From Symbiodinium natans (taxonomy: Eukaryota; Sar; Dinophyceae; Suessiales; Symbiodiniaceae), in the NCBI GenBank assembly GCA_905221605.1, contig CAJNDS010001035.1:332501-396500 (forward strand): DNA of 64,000 bases, read 5' to 3'. The position numbers were made by a program, and so were the translations under genes. The notes under the pieces were generated by a model. It was given only the letters and a program-made list of their open reading frames with translations. It was not told the DNA's origin and ran no database searches. Positions 1 through 8,615 of the stretch are shown in pieces. Numbering within the stretch: position 1 is the first letter of the stretch; the number at the start of each line of letters is the position of its first letter.

Positions 1-447
1 GATAGGGAGTGCGCTTGTGACTCTAAAGTCTAAAGCAAAGGCACACTCACCGCGCGCGTACACCCTAAACCCTAAACCCAAACCCTAAACCCTAAACGCT
101 AAACCCTAAGCCCTAAGCCCTAAACCCTAAAACCTAAACCCTAAACCATCAAACCGATGTTAGGATGAACCGCAACACCCGAGCCGCGAGCCCAAGACCG
201 CAAGGTTCGAGCGCTTATGAACGCTGAGAAGCCTGAGAATGACAAAGCAGGGTTTAGGGTTTAGGGTTTAGGGTTTAGGGTTTGGGGTTTAGGGTTTGGG
301 GTTTGGGGTTTAGGGTTTAGGGTTTAGGGTAAACAAAATGTGATTGCCTTTTGGGGGTTAAGGGCTTTGAGTGTAAGGCCTAGGGTTTAGGGATTCAAAT
401 TTAATGAAGGGGGTAAGGGTTTTGGGCTTAAGGCTTAGGATTTTGGC
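1..447. repeat. Left-edge telomere-like repeats, intron of the kinase gene
   Basis: Blocks of CCCTAAA (61-145) and TTTAGGG (250-330) flank a non-repetitive stretch at about 146-245. The right part (331-447) is degenerate TTTAGGG-like sequence. If the kinase gene continues leftwards this is its intron after exon 18, interrupted by the retrotransposon. No confident gene seen. Confidence 0.6.
215..232 (-). CDS. Weak candidate last exon of the GHMP kinase
   Basis: After a TTCTCAG acceptor the minus strand reads ASQRS-stop in the phase left by exon 18 (which ends GGGDK). Relatives usually continue GASGAL..., so an early stop here is doubtful. Only the phase and the acceptor support it. Confidence 0.12.
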   Translation of the reverse strand, partial: ASQRS

Positions 448-454
448 TCCTTAA
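448..454. repeat. Target-site duplication, left copy
   Basis: TCCTTAA directly precedes the left LTR and recurs right after the other LTR at 11205-11211. The exact length (5-9 bp) is ambiguous because the LTR ends share bases with the site. Confidence 0.8.
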
Positions 455-608
455 GTTAAGTACAACAAAGGTACTTAAGACAAGGAAAGACGCACAACGG
501 GCACGCCTATTTTCCTTGAGCCAAAATACAATCAGTCATCCGAATCTGCTCTCCTAACCCTACGTGGTATGTACAGCTAAACGGTGGTTTGGGGCCAGTT
601 TAGTTAAC
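455..608 (-). repeat. 3' LTR (154 bp)
   Basis: Matches 11051-11204 base for base as far as I can compare by eye. The ends are GTTAAG and GTTAAC, not the usual TG...CA. An 8-bp inverted repeat (456-463 with 471-478, 7-base loop) lies at the outer end. Confidence 0.92.
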
Positions 609-619
609 TCCCCCCTTTA
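609..619 (-). other. Polypurine tract of the retrotransposon
   Basis: On the element strand the run AAAGGGGGGA lies just upstream of the 3' LTR, where plus-strand priming is expected. The LTR may extend one or two bases into it. Confidence 0.75.
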
Positions 620-642
620 GGAGACAGAACGGTAAGACTGGA

Positions 643-2850
643 CTAGCAGATTGAGGGCAGGTTGAAACCTGCGCTCAGTAGTGTTGCGCGGTCTGAAGGA
701 CTCAAGCGCTCGGCATTTCTGATCAGGAATGCTATGGCAACGATTCGTTCTGAAGCCTCACATCCTGTCAGGACTGTGCAGTGGCGTGCTCTGGGATTGA
801 AGAGTGCAGGGTTACACAACATGTGACCCCATAGGCTGTCGTCGTTTGGACATTGGACAGTCCCTTCCTCATCTTCTACCCACAATATGGGTCCACTTGT
901 TGGATTTAACGCTACAAGGAGGTTCTTTGAGCCTTCTGCATTGTTGGAGTCTCGGTGGAGCCCCGCGACTACACCTTGCTGCACGATTATGCTTGAGAAC
1001 TTGTGTGATGGCATATAACGTCGAAAGAATCGACATATCAACGCCGTTGCATATTGAAATTTGTGTGTGTTTGTCTGCAGGCCAAACACTCCTCCTAAGA
1101 CAAATGCGCCCGCAGAAAATACATGCGAGTCGTGCCCCGGTGCCCCCCTCTTATCAGGACCATGAGGTAACAGCGTCAGTAGCTGCACCAGATGCTGACA
1201 AGTCGGGACCTTTGGGCAACTGCCTGCGAAGACTTCTGCGGCAAGATTTGCCTCTGCAAGTGCGGCGACGGCAGTTTCCAGGTGGGGTCCATCGCTGGAT
1301 GCTGTCAAGCCAAACTGTGCGAGAGTATGTGGCCATTCTGCAGGTGGAATGACTTTTGTTAGGCCATTAGCTATCTGAGATTCGCTCTTGCAGTACACGG
1401 CAGTGACTTGTGGCGACTCTAGCTGTTCAGACATTGATGCAATGTTGACCCTGTGGACTCGATTGCAGTGTCTCAGCTTCGCCGAATAGCCTGTAGCCAG
1501 GACTTTGAGCAAGGTCTCGTTGTCTTGATGGAATACGACGTCGATAGCACGACCGAGGAGATGCTCCATCATGACCTGAATGTTCAAGGCCTCACCAAAC
1601 ATGGCGGAAGCCATTGCTATGGCCTCAGCCTCGGGAGTGCTTCTTGCAACACTCGTCTGTTTCTTAGATGCCCACCACAGCGGAAAGCGGAAATCTGTTG
1701 ACCCTATAGTCATGTAGATCCCGCTCGTCGATTTTGCACTATGCGGACAAGAGGCGAAATCACTGTCAGTGAAGATGTGGATCTGGGGAGCTTCGTGATG
1801 GTTCACAGTAGCAGCTAAACATAAGCCTGTTGTACCGTGAAGATACGAAATCAGGCGAAGTAACTGCTTGTCTTCCCATTTAGTCCACGCGGCCACTCGT
1901 GACGCTAACCGACCGATTATGAAACACAGATCAGGGCGAGCCAACCGACCCAGCCAAAGTGCTTTCATAAGTACCTTTGCAGCTACATGGCTCAGTGTGC
2001 CGGGTTGCTGCAGGTCCTCATCTGACATTAACGCCTCGGACAAACTTGGGGTTGTGACGTTACGGAGCTTTGCCTTTGGGACATCAGCAAGCTCGCAGTA
2101 CGCCTCGACGACCTGCTCTGCGAAAGCAGACATATCAAGCACAAGAGTTGTGAAGTCACTGCCTCGTTGGATTCGGTGACCTCTGCCAAGGATCCGTGCA
2201 TTCGAGGCTTCGATGTAACATTCGTCTTCCAGCTTGATATGCGCTCTCAGCCTTTTCCAAAACTGTGCATGAAGATGCTTTGCTCCCGACAACGTTAGGT
2301 CATCTACATACACGTTAAGTAGCAGGGTATGGGAACCCATTTGAAAGATGAAGTTTGAAGGAAACAAATCCATCTCAATGCCACCAAAGGAAGTGAGAAC
2401 AGAGGCTAGGTGTTTCTGCCATAGTTTGCCAGCAAGCGGATGGCCATATAAGCTTCGCTTCAACCTTACCACCAACTTCGACCCTGATGGGTACGCTTTG
2501 TGCCATGTGTCCAACCACAGCTCCTCGGGGAGGATAACCCATGTGTCGGGCTCTCCTGCCTCAGCGAGGTCAGCTTGAAGAAATGCCTGAATGGCATCTG
2601 CAAGGCTCACTGCGTTTCCATCTTGGCAGCCGAAAAACAATGCGATGTTAAGGGCAACCAAGGAAGTTGGTGTGGTAGCCACGTCTTCAAAAAGAACATG
2701 GTTTCCGAACTGGTCAAAAATGCAGTCCCCCCTGTACACGATTCTCCCTTTGAACTTGTGTTCATGCTCAGGGAGTTCGAAATGTTTTATCCCACATAAT
2801 GCGAGGCTCTGCAATTTTGAGTTTACGGTTTTGCCGTTTTGCATCGGCAC
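643..2850 (-). CDS. Copia reverse transcriptase-RNase H with C-terminal oxygenase-like domain
   Basis: 735 codons. The copia-type RT starts near residue 25 (KGRIVYRGD near 36) and has the catalytic YVDD near residue 180. RNase H follows with TDSD near 359, then TPEAEA and HQDNE, the usual acidic residues. After RNase H comes a tail of about 220 residues not found in classical copia: LHRDS near 630 and RARHC near 686 followed 12 residues later by Arg. This spacing fits the HxD...H...R pattern of 2-oxoglutarate/Fe(II) oxygenases, set in a GP-LWVEDEEG context. The first ~20 residues overlap another frame (see 2768-3415), so the annotated Met is not the true start; this is the end of the polyprotein after a +1 shift near the T4 run at 2815-2818. 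Oxygenase activity is inference. Confidence 0.88.
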   Translation of the reverse strand: MPMQNGKTVNSKLQSLALCGIKHFELPEHEHKFKGRIVYRGDCIFDQFGNHVLFEDVATTPTSLVALNIALFFGCQDGNAVSLADAIQAFLQADLAEAGEPDTWVILPEELWLDTWHKAYPSGSKLVVRLKRSLYGHPLAGKLWQKHLASVLTSFGGIEMDLFPSNFIFQMGSHTLLLNVYVDDLTLSGAKHLHAQFWKRLRAHIKLEDECYIEASNARILGRGHRIQRGSDFTTLVLDMSAFAEQVVEAYCELADVPKAKLRNVTTPSLSEALMSDEDLQQPGTLSHVAAKVLMKALWLGRLARPDLCFIIGRLASRVAAWTKWEDKQLLRLISYLHGTTGLCLAATVNHHEAPQIHIFTDSDFASCPHSAKSTSGIYMTIGSTDFRFPLWWASKKQTSVARSTPEAEAIAMASAMFGEALNIQVMMEHLLGRAIDVVFHQDNETLLKVLATGYSAKLRHCNRVHRVNIASMSEQLESPQVTAVYCKSESQIANGLTKVIPPAEWPHTLAQFGLTASSDGPHLETAVAALAEANLAAEVFAGSCPKVPTCQHLVQLLTLLPHGPDKRGAPGHDSHVFSAGAFVLGGVFGLQTNTHKFQYATALICRFFRRYMPSHKFSSIIVQQGVVAGLHRDSNNAEGSKNLLVALNPTSGPILWVEDEEGTVQCPNDDSLWGHMLCNPALFNPRARHCTVLTGCEASERIVAIAFLIRNAERLSPSDRATLLSAGFNLPSIC

Positions 2851-3415
2851 GCAAGGAAGACAAAAGACAGACTGTCAAATCATCCCACGTTCCGTTAGAA
2901 CGTAACCCTTCTGCCTCCTTCTTCACGGCTGCAACTCCGCGCGGGTCTGCTTTCCATTCCCGCTTTGTTAAGTTCTTCGTGACCATGGAGGGGATGTGGC
3001 GATGGTAGCGTTGCGGATACCACGCTTCGACGATGTTGTGAGCGAGCTCTCGTGGGTATGCTTCAGTCTGCTTTGTTTGTGAGCCTTCGGCGGCCTCGTG
3101 CTGGTGGCTACCGTCACATTGCAGTTGTCCAAGAAATTGAACAAGTCGCAGATCATTAGTGGCTACGCTCCAGGGCTTGCGGATTGGATGCTCTCGGCCC
3201 TTCACTCCAGCCATGCAGCCATCAAAAGACACTTTGTGTAGACCATGTTCATCCTGAAATTCTTTCCATTCAGGGAGATCCCACCAGCCGGACCCTTTGG
3301 GCCACTCGACTGCGATCCTTCCATGATTTGCGATGGCAGTTGCGAGTACCTTGCGGGCATACAAGAACATAAGCTTGCTCTTCTCTTGGCGATTCCGAAG
3401 ACCCTTTCGTACTTC
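2768..3415 (-). CDS. Middle pol segment in a shifted frame (end of methyltransferase-like region, RT lead-in)
   Basis: This frame continues the polyprotein where the 3202-8568 frame loses sense: from about 3415 it reads EVRKGLRNRQEKSKLMFL, then AVEWPKGSGWWDLPEWKEF and KVSFDGCMAGVKG, and ends in the region before RT. The change into it is a -1 shift by a C4 run at 3417-3420 (plus strand). The change out is +1 near the T4 run at 2815-2818. Net frame is restored, which argues for two small indels in one original open frame, or sequence errors, over a programmed site. Confidence 0.75.
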   Translation of the reverse strand, partial: EVRKGLRNRQEKSKLMFLYARKVLATAIANHGRIAVEWPKGSGWWDLPEWKEFQDEHGLHKVSFDGCMAGVKGREHPIRKPWSVATNDLRLVQFLGQLQCDGSHQHEAAEGSQTKQTEAYPRELAHNIVEAWYPQRYHRHIPSMVTKNLTKREWKADPRGVAAVKKEAEGLRSNGTWDDLTVCLLSSLRADAKRQNRKLKIAEPRIMWDKTFRTP

Positions 3416-6400
3416 GCCCCATGCCTATGGACGTTCATGTTCTGCCACGGACTGAACTCGGTGCACGGCAATGAGAGCCACACATCACAACCTGGCGATG
3501 CTTCGACCTGACCTTGAACTTGTTTGACATGTTCTTCGTTGGACAAATCAATCATGCTTCGGCATAAGCGGATACTGTTGATGCCAATTTCGGACGCAGC
3601 TTGCGAAAGCTCTGAACTGTCGCCACACGCATATTCGAACAACACATCCTTGCCTATGAGCGTTTGCACCTTTCTTTGGCGGACTCTTTCCCTGTTGACA
3701 TCGACAAAGACTTGCGTCACACCGAGCTCGACCTTCGCAACAAGACCTTCTACAGCGGGCTCACTCGAAGGGTGGAGACCAACGCCTTCGGGGAGCTCAG
3801 CTGGAGGAACTGGCTCAGGGGGCTTGGACGTCAACGCAATCCTATCAGCCTTTATCAGGGCATCGAATCTTGCTCGGCATTTAGGACTATGCTTCACGGA
3901 ATCGAAAGTGCACGCTTTGCATCCTGGTGTGGCACCGAACTTAAGAATGCGTTCAAGCGTAATGTACTCTGCGCGCCTTCGAGGAGGATCAGCAGGGGAC
4001 AGTGAGCTGAATGGTATGTCCAGCGCTGTGATAGCCTCAAGTTTGGGATCCTGGAACTCGCGAAGAGCAAGATCCGCCGCGGCCTTTAGCGGGAAGGTCT
4101 CAGTCTCTGGGACATGCACTTCCGCATATGGCACGGGGATCATGTCCCTATACCCAATCGACTTGGACTTGACGGCTTCATAGTCTAGCACCCAGATCAC
4201 GTCACGATACACAAATCCGTGCTCAAACCTCCAACCTGCAAATAGTCCGGGAGCAGTTGTAGCTTCGAACTTATGCCTGCGGCTGGGGTCATGGATCCTG
4301 TAATGCACCAACTGTCCCAAGGGAAGCCTTGGGCCTTCGAATGGGGAACCAGTTGCAACCTCGAAACGCGACTTGTCTTTGCCCTGCCACGGTACAACTG
4401 TCAAAGTCTGCGCGGCAAACTGCACGGACACATGCCACAGATCTGGAACCACATGGAACCCAGCAGCCAAATGCACCGCGCGAGTCGATTCCTCGAGAGT
4501 TCTTATCTCTCTCTCAAGTTGGGCGTTGTGTGGAAATCTGTTTTCTAGGGTCGCTTCATGCACCCATCCTATTTGTGAGACGGCAGCTATTAACTCCTTT
4601 GCATCATCAGCCTTACACAACACGTTCGGGAGGTGCTTGTATCGGGCGCCTACAAAGGTAAGGAGGTTCTGAGCTGCTCTCTCAGCTGTGCGCGCACAGA
4701 CAAAAGCTCGCAGTGCACCACTATATTCATCCCTGATGACATGGACTGCATGCTCACGCTTCGAAGGGATTATATAGTCTGTTGCAATCCTCTCGCCAAA
4801 CTGTTCAGCAGGAGGCAAGTCACCTCTGTCTTCGAGAGGCTCTGCACGCTTCTTGGTGACTCTTTGTCGATACATGCGGCTTCGCTGACATATCTCACAG
4901 TAGGGATTCTTAGGGATATGCGTCAACTTGTGTGCCATTGAAGAGGCCTCCTTGATGAGTTGCTTCTGACGTTCTGATGTTACGTCCTCTCCTGAGTCCG
5001 ACCCAGAACCTGGCGGAATGGCAGGTGGAGGAAGTGGAGGTGGCGGGACCTCGGGTTCTACTGGAGCAGGAGGTTCCGGAGCCTTCGCTGCTTCAGCAGG
5101 TTTAGGAGCTTTTGCACCTTTGACCTTGTCCTTTGGACTTGGTTTAGCCTTTGGCTTTCTTGCTGAAGAGGACTTTGCCCTAGACTTCAGCTCGTCATCA
5201 GAGTCAGGTGGAGGATCTCTAGACCCGGAGGCGGTCTTTGACGGCACCCCTGGATCCTGCAACAACTCAAGCAAGGTAGACTCCTCCGTGATATGCGGCG
5301 AGGGTCGATACGTGGTGTGCCGTGAAGGCTCTATGGTAGTGCGTGCAAGAGGCTTTGCCTTTCTAGCATCGCTCATGAAGCCAGGCATCGCAACAGTGGA
5401 AGGCGAGACGAATCTGACCTGTTCCCTGAAGATTGGAACATTTCCCTCAACTCTATCGGCACATATGGCGGATTCTTCAATGACCTGAACGTGTTCGACA
5501 CTCGACAGGAACATCGGAAGCTTTCCTGGCAACCATACAAACGGCATAGACTTTGTCTCTACCAACTCACCAAGTGATTTTACACTAGGGCAGTTGTCCA
5601 GGAGATATGCAGAATTGTTTCCTAGAATGGAACCCTCGAAGCCAAGCATGAGCCCTGAATCAACGACACCATTCCCTGTGGAAAAGGATACTGTGGGTGC
5701 CTGTTCGGCCATGTGTGCGTATGCGTCTTCAGGAATGCCTTGTTCATTGAGGGCTTCACGACTCTCTAGGGATCTACCTGCACCACTATCAGCGATCCAC
5801 TCGTGGTAGAACCATCCCTGTTGCGGGTGCTGATGCTGAGATGCTACAAGCAACGGAGTGACAGTGGCGGGACAGGCAGGAGCGCAGATGTTGCTGAACA
5901 CAGTAAACCACCCCGAAACGAACTGGAAGAACCTACTCAATCCTGAACGCTTCCAAAAGGTTGTCTTGCTCGGTGTGGAGGAACCATCGACCGAGGCACC
6001 CCGCGCCGTAGTGGGAAGCAGCAGGGCGACAGCTGCGGCAGAGCTCTTTGCCGTAGCGCTAGCTCCAGTAGTCTTTGACCCTGGGGCCTTGTTACCGGGA
6101 GAGGTCTCATGCGAAAACGGACAATTCTCACCCCGGTTACACGTTCCCTTTGGGAAGAACAGGCATGGTACGGTAGCTTTGGGGGCATTTCCTTTGCTTG
6201 GGGCTTTGCCTTCAGCTTTGGAGCCCTGGCCTTTACCGCCTGATTTCGCCTTTGGCTTGTTTGGTGTTTTCTGTGAATCTGCACCCTTACCACTCCCTTT
6301 ACCCCCCTTTCCCTTGCCATCCTTGTCTTTCCCATCCTTCCCAGAACCTTTGGTCTTGGCCGGAGGGGCTGGATTGGCAGGAGTGGGCTTGTCCGGCTTA

Positions 6401-8568
6401 TCGCGGGAACGCTCCTCTTTCTTTGGGGCGGGAGCAGCTTTGGCTTTGGGCTTGATGAGAGTGTCACGAATTGACTCTTCGTTTGCTTCTTCTCTCAGCT
6501 CATCTAGCAATTCGACAAGCTGCGACCACAACCACGCAAAGGTTCGCTTGTTGCTACCTGGATTGGAGTCTTTGATCTTGTCGACTGCTCTGGAAAGAAG
6601 CCTGCAGTGCTTGAGCTTGGAGTATAACCAGCTAAACAAGGTAGACTCAGCGGGCCATGCTTCGGGACTGAAACCGTTCAAACAAAACTCAACCTTTTCT
6701 CTAAAGGCTTGCAGTTGTTGTTGGCTGAAGCCTTCGAGCTGGATGGCTAAGAGTGTCTGCTGGGAGACTGTCGCCCCCCTGATCCGGTCTACCCGAAACC
6801 TTCGGCTGAGCATTGCCAACAGCGCACGCCCGGAAGGCTGCACGCCTAACGCATGTGCTCGCTCGGTGAACGCCTGGGCAGCGACTCCGTAGTCTCCCTT
6901 GAGGTGTTTTGGATCTGTAAGCTGTGCAGCCAGGAATGCATCAAGGCGGGGAAGGCCGTCAGACGTGACCTGCAGATTGCGCATCTGTCGGTCTCCTATG
7001 GCTGGATCAAGGGCGACCTGGAGCCATCTCAGTATCCTGGCGTTCCCACTCTTGTCTATGCTGCTGAACGATGTCAAAACGCCGTTCCTCCATGCTCGAT
7101 ATCCCGCGGCTGTCGAAGGAAGTGCAGGGATTTTCAGGTCTCGAAGATCTTTGTTGTGGTAAGTATCCTGCTCATAGTCTACTTCTTCTTCCCCCGGTGC
7201 ATCGGTGACATCAATGATGGGGTCATCTTCCCTCTCCTCTTCCTCCTCACCTTCCTCGTGTTCGGACCCGATGTCGTAGTGCATCGGAGGGTCTGGGGGA
7301 TGCACGACTGAAGGAGGTTTGGGAGTGGAGAAGACGTTGAAGGGATTGTCACTCGAAGAACCCTTCTTGGATCTAGACGGAGCCGGCAAACCAACACCGG
7401 TGAAAACTGGCAACCTGGGTGCGCAGAAGCATCCAAACCGATTTGGAACAGGCGCAGCAGCCACACCAGCAGATCTTTGACCTTGAGCCGCTGAGACCTT
7501 TGGACTCTTATGCTTAGGGGAGGGTGTCCCGTTTCGGAGCCCCGAACCTTTCGCTTTGCTTTTAGGCTTGGATGCTTTGGGACTGACGATTTCTCGCAAC
7601 TCCTTCATTGTCTCACCAACACTTGCAGCCAAGGCCTTGAGGGCTTCACTGATCTCCGTGCCATTTTGGTCCTGAGCCCTTGAGGCCTGCGACACTCGCT
7701 CTGCGTGAAGGTGGGATGTGTCGGCTTGGGACTGTTGTTGAGCTTTGATGCTTTGCATCTCAGCTTGGATCATCGCAATCCGCTGCATCATTTCTTCCTG
7801 CTGCTCCTCAAGCTCACGATTCCTAGCCTGAAGTGAGGCAATGGTTTCGTTTGCTTGTGCAAGATGCTGACCGGCTTGTTCTGAAACACTCTGGACCTGT
7901 CTCTCAGCTTCAGCCCTAACGCGCTCTGCATACTCTTGTGCGTGCTGCATGGCTTCATGTTGAGCAGAAGTGACAGCGCTCTGAACATATGCCTGAGCCT
8001 CACTCTTTGCAACCTGCACGTATGCCTGAGCTTCATGCTGAACGTTCTGGGCAAACACCTGAGCGTCCTGTTGAATGTTTTGTGCTTGTGCTTGTGCCAG
8101 CTGTGCAGCAGCAACGGCCTGAGAATGTGTTCGGGAATCAACCCCATGAAGATGCAATTCCTGACGACTCTGATGCAGGTGCAACTCTGGGGCAATGCGC
8201 TGAACATGCTGATGCAAGTGCACATCCGGGGTGGTTGTCCCATCGCCCGGTGCAAGCGAAACAGGTTGACTTGCTGGTGCAGGACTTGCAACTTCACATG
8301 CATAAGCTGGCGGAGGCAACAAAGCTTGCATCCTAGAGGAGGAAGAGCGATTTCGGGAACTAGCTAAGGCATAGGGTTGAGAGGACCTTCCCCTTCCGGT
8401 TGAAACGGCTCTTACGGGAGTGGAATCACTACTGCTCTCTCCTACCCTTGCTTCTTGTGCCCTTACAGCACTGAGTGCCCGCGCCTGTTGTGTAGGCGGC
8501 GTGCTGGAAGTGGACACCTGGAGCGAGGAATCAGTAGTTTCGGGACTCATCGCCATGGTGCCAGGCAA
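3202..8568 (-). CDS. Gag-protease-integrase polyprotein with methyltransferase-like region
   Basis: 1788 codons. Residues 1-330 are low complexity with an Ala/Gln-rich heptad-like stretch (QAQ...EAQAYVQ), probably coiled coil. A Gag-like core follows (about 500-700). A Lys/Gly/Pro-rich basic linker leads to a CCCH finger (CLFFPKGTCNRGENCPFSH, ~801-819) in place of the usual CCHC knuckle. The aspartic protease motif is WIADSGAGR (~923). Integrase has the H-H-C-C site ending CEICQRSR (~1225) and a core with ATDY, KADD and LEREI as the likely D-D-E. Near 1642-1712, LFEYACGDSSELSQAASE and WLSLPCTEFSPWQ resemble motifs I and IV of C5 DNA methyltransferases. The last ~75 codons, after the C4 run at 3417-3420, are out of frame. 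The start Met lies 47 nt after ORF1 stops. Confidence 0.9.
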   Translation of the reverse strand: MPGTMAMSPETTDSSLQVSTSSTPPTQQARALSAVRAQEARVGESSSDSTPVRAVSTGRGRSSQPYALASSRNRSSSSRMQALLPPPAYACEVASPAPASQPVSLAPGDGTTTPDVHLHQHVQRIAPELHLHQSRQELHLHGVDSRTHSQAVAAAQLAQAQAQNIQQDAQVFAQNVQHEAQAYVQVAKSEAQAYVQSAVTSAQHEAMQHAQEYAERVRAEAERQVQSVSEQAGQHLAQANETIASLQARNRELEEQQEEMMQRIAMIQAEMQSIKAQQQSQADTSHLHAERVSQASRAQDQNGTEISEALKALAASVGETMKELREIVSPKASKPKSKAKGSGLRNGTPSPKHKSPKVSAAQGQRSAGVAAAPVPNRFGCFCAPRLPVFTGVGLPAPSRSKKGSSSDNPFNVFSTPKPPSVVHPPDPPMHYDIGSEHEEGEEEEEREDDPIIDVTDAPGEEEVDYEQDTYHNKDLRDLKIPALPSTAAGYRAWRNGVLTSFSSIDKSGNARILRWLQVALDPAIGDRQMRNLQVTSDGLPRLDAFLAAQLTDPKHLKGDYGVAAQAFTERAHALGVQPSGRALLAMLSRRFRVDRIRGATVSQQTLLAIQLEGFSQQQLQAFREKVEFCLNGFSPEAWPAESTLFSWLYSKLKHCRLLSRAVDKIKDSNPGSNKRTFAWLWSQLVELLDELREEANEESIRDTLIKPKAKAAPAPKKEERSRDKPDKPTPANPAPPAKTKGSGKDGKDKDGKGKGGKGSGKGADSQKTPNKPKAKSGGKGQGSKAEGKAPSKGNAPKATVPCLFFPKGTCNRGENCPFSHETSPGNKAPGSKTTGASATAKSSAAAVALLLPTTARGASVDGSSTPSKTTFWKRSGLSRFFQFVSGWFTVFSNICAPACPATVTPLLVASQHQHPQQGWFYHEWIADSGAGRSLESREALNEQGIPEDAYAHMAEQAPTVSFSTGNGVVDSGLMLGFEGSILGNNSAYLLDNCPSVKSLGELVETKSMPFVWLPGKLPMFLSSVEHVQVIEESAICADRVEGNVPIFREQVRFVSPSTVAMPGFMSDARKAKPLARTTIEPSRHTTYRPSPHITEESTLLELLQDPGVPSKTASGSRDPPPDSDDELKSRAKSSSARKPKAKPSPKDKVKGAKAPKPAEAAKAPEPPAPVEPEVPPPPLPPPAIPPGSGSDSGEDVTSERQKQLIKEASSMAHKLTHIPKNPYCEICQRSRMYRQRVTKKRAEPLEDRGDLPPAEQFGERIATDYIIPSKREHAVHVIRDEYSGALRAFVCARTAERAAQNLLTFVGARYKHLPNVLCKADDAKELIAAVSQIGWVHEATLENRFPHNAQLEREIRTLEESTRAVHLAAGFHVVPDLWHVSVQFAAQTLTVVPWQGKDKSRFEVATGSPFEGPRLPLGQLVHYRIHDPSRRHKFEATTAPGLFAGWRFEHGFVYRDVIWVLDYEAVKSKSIGYRDMIPVPYAEVHVPETETFPLKAAADLALREFQDPKLEAITALDIPFSSLSPADPPRRRAEYITLERILKFGATPGCKACTFDSVKHSPKCRARFDALIKADRIALTSKPPEPVPPAELPEGVGLHPSSEPAVEGLVAKVELGVTQVFVDVNRERVRQRKVQTLIGKDVLFEYACGDSSELSQAASEIGINSIRLCRSMIDLSNEEHVKQVQGQVEASPGCDVWLSLPCTEFSPWQNMNVHRHGAKYERVFGIAKRRASLCSCMPARYSQLPSQIMEGSQSSGPKGPAGGISLNGKNFRMNMVYTKCLLMAAWLE

Positions 8569-8615
8569 TAGAAACCCCAGGTTCCCCTGAAGGTCAGCAG
8601 CTCTCTTTTAGCGTT

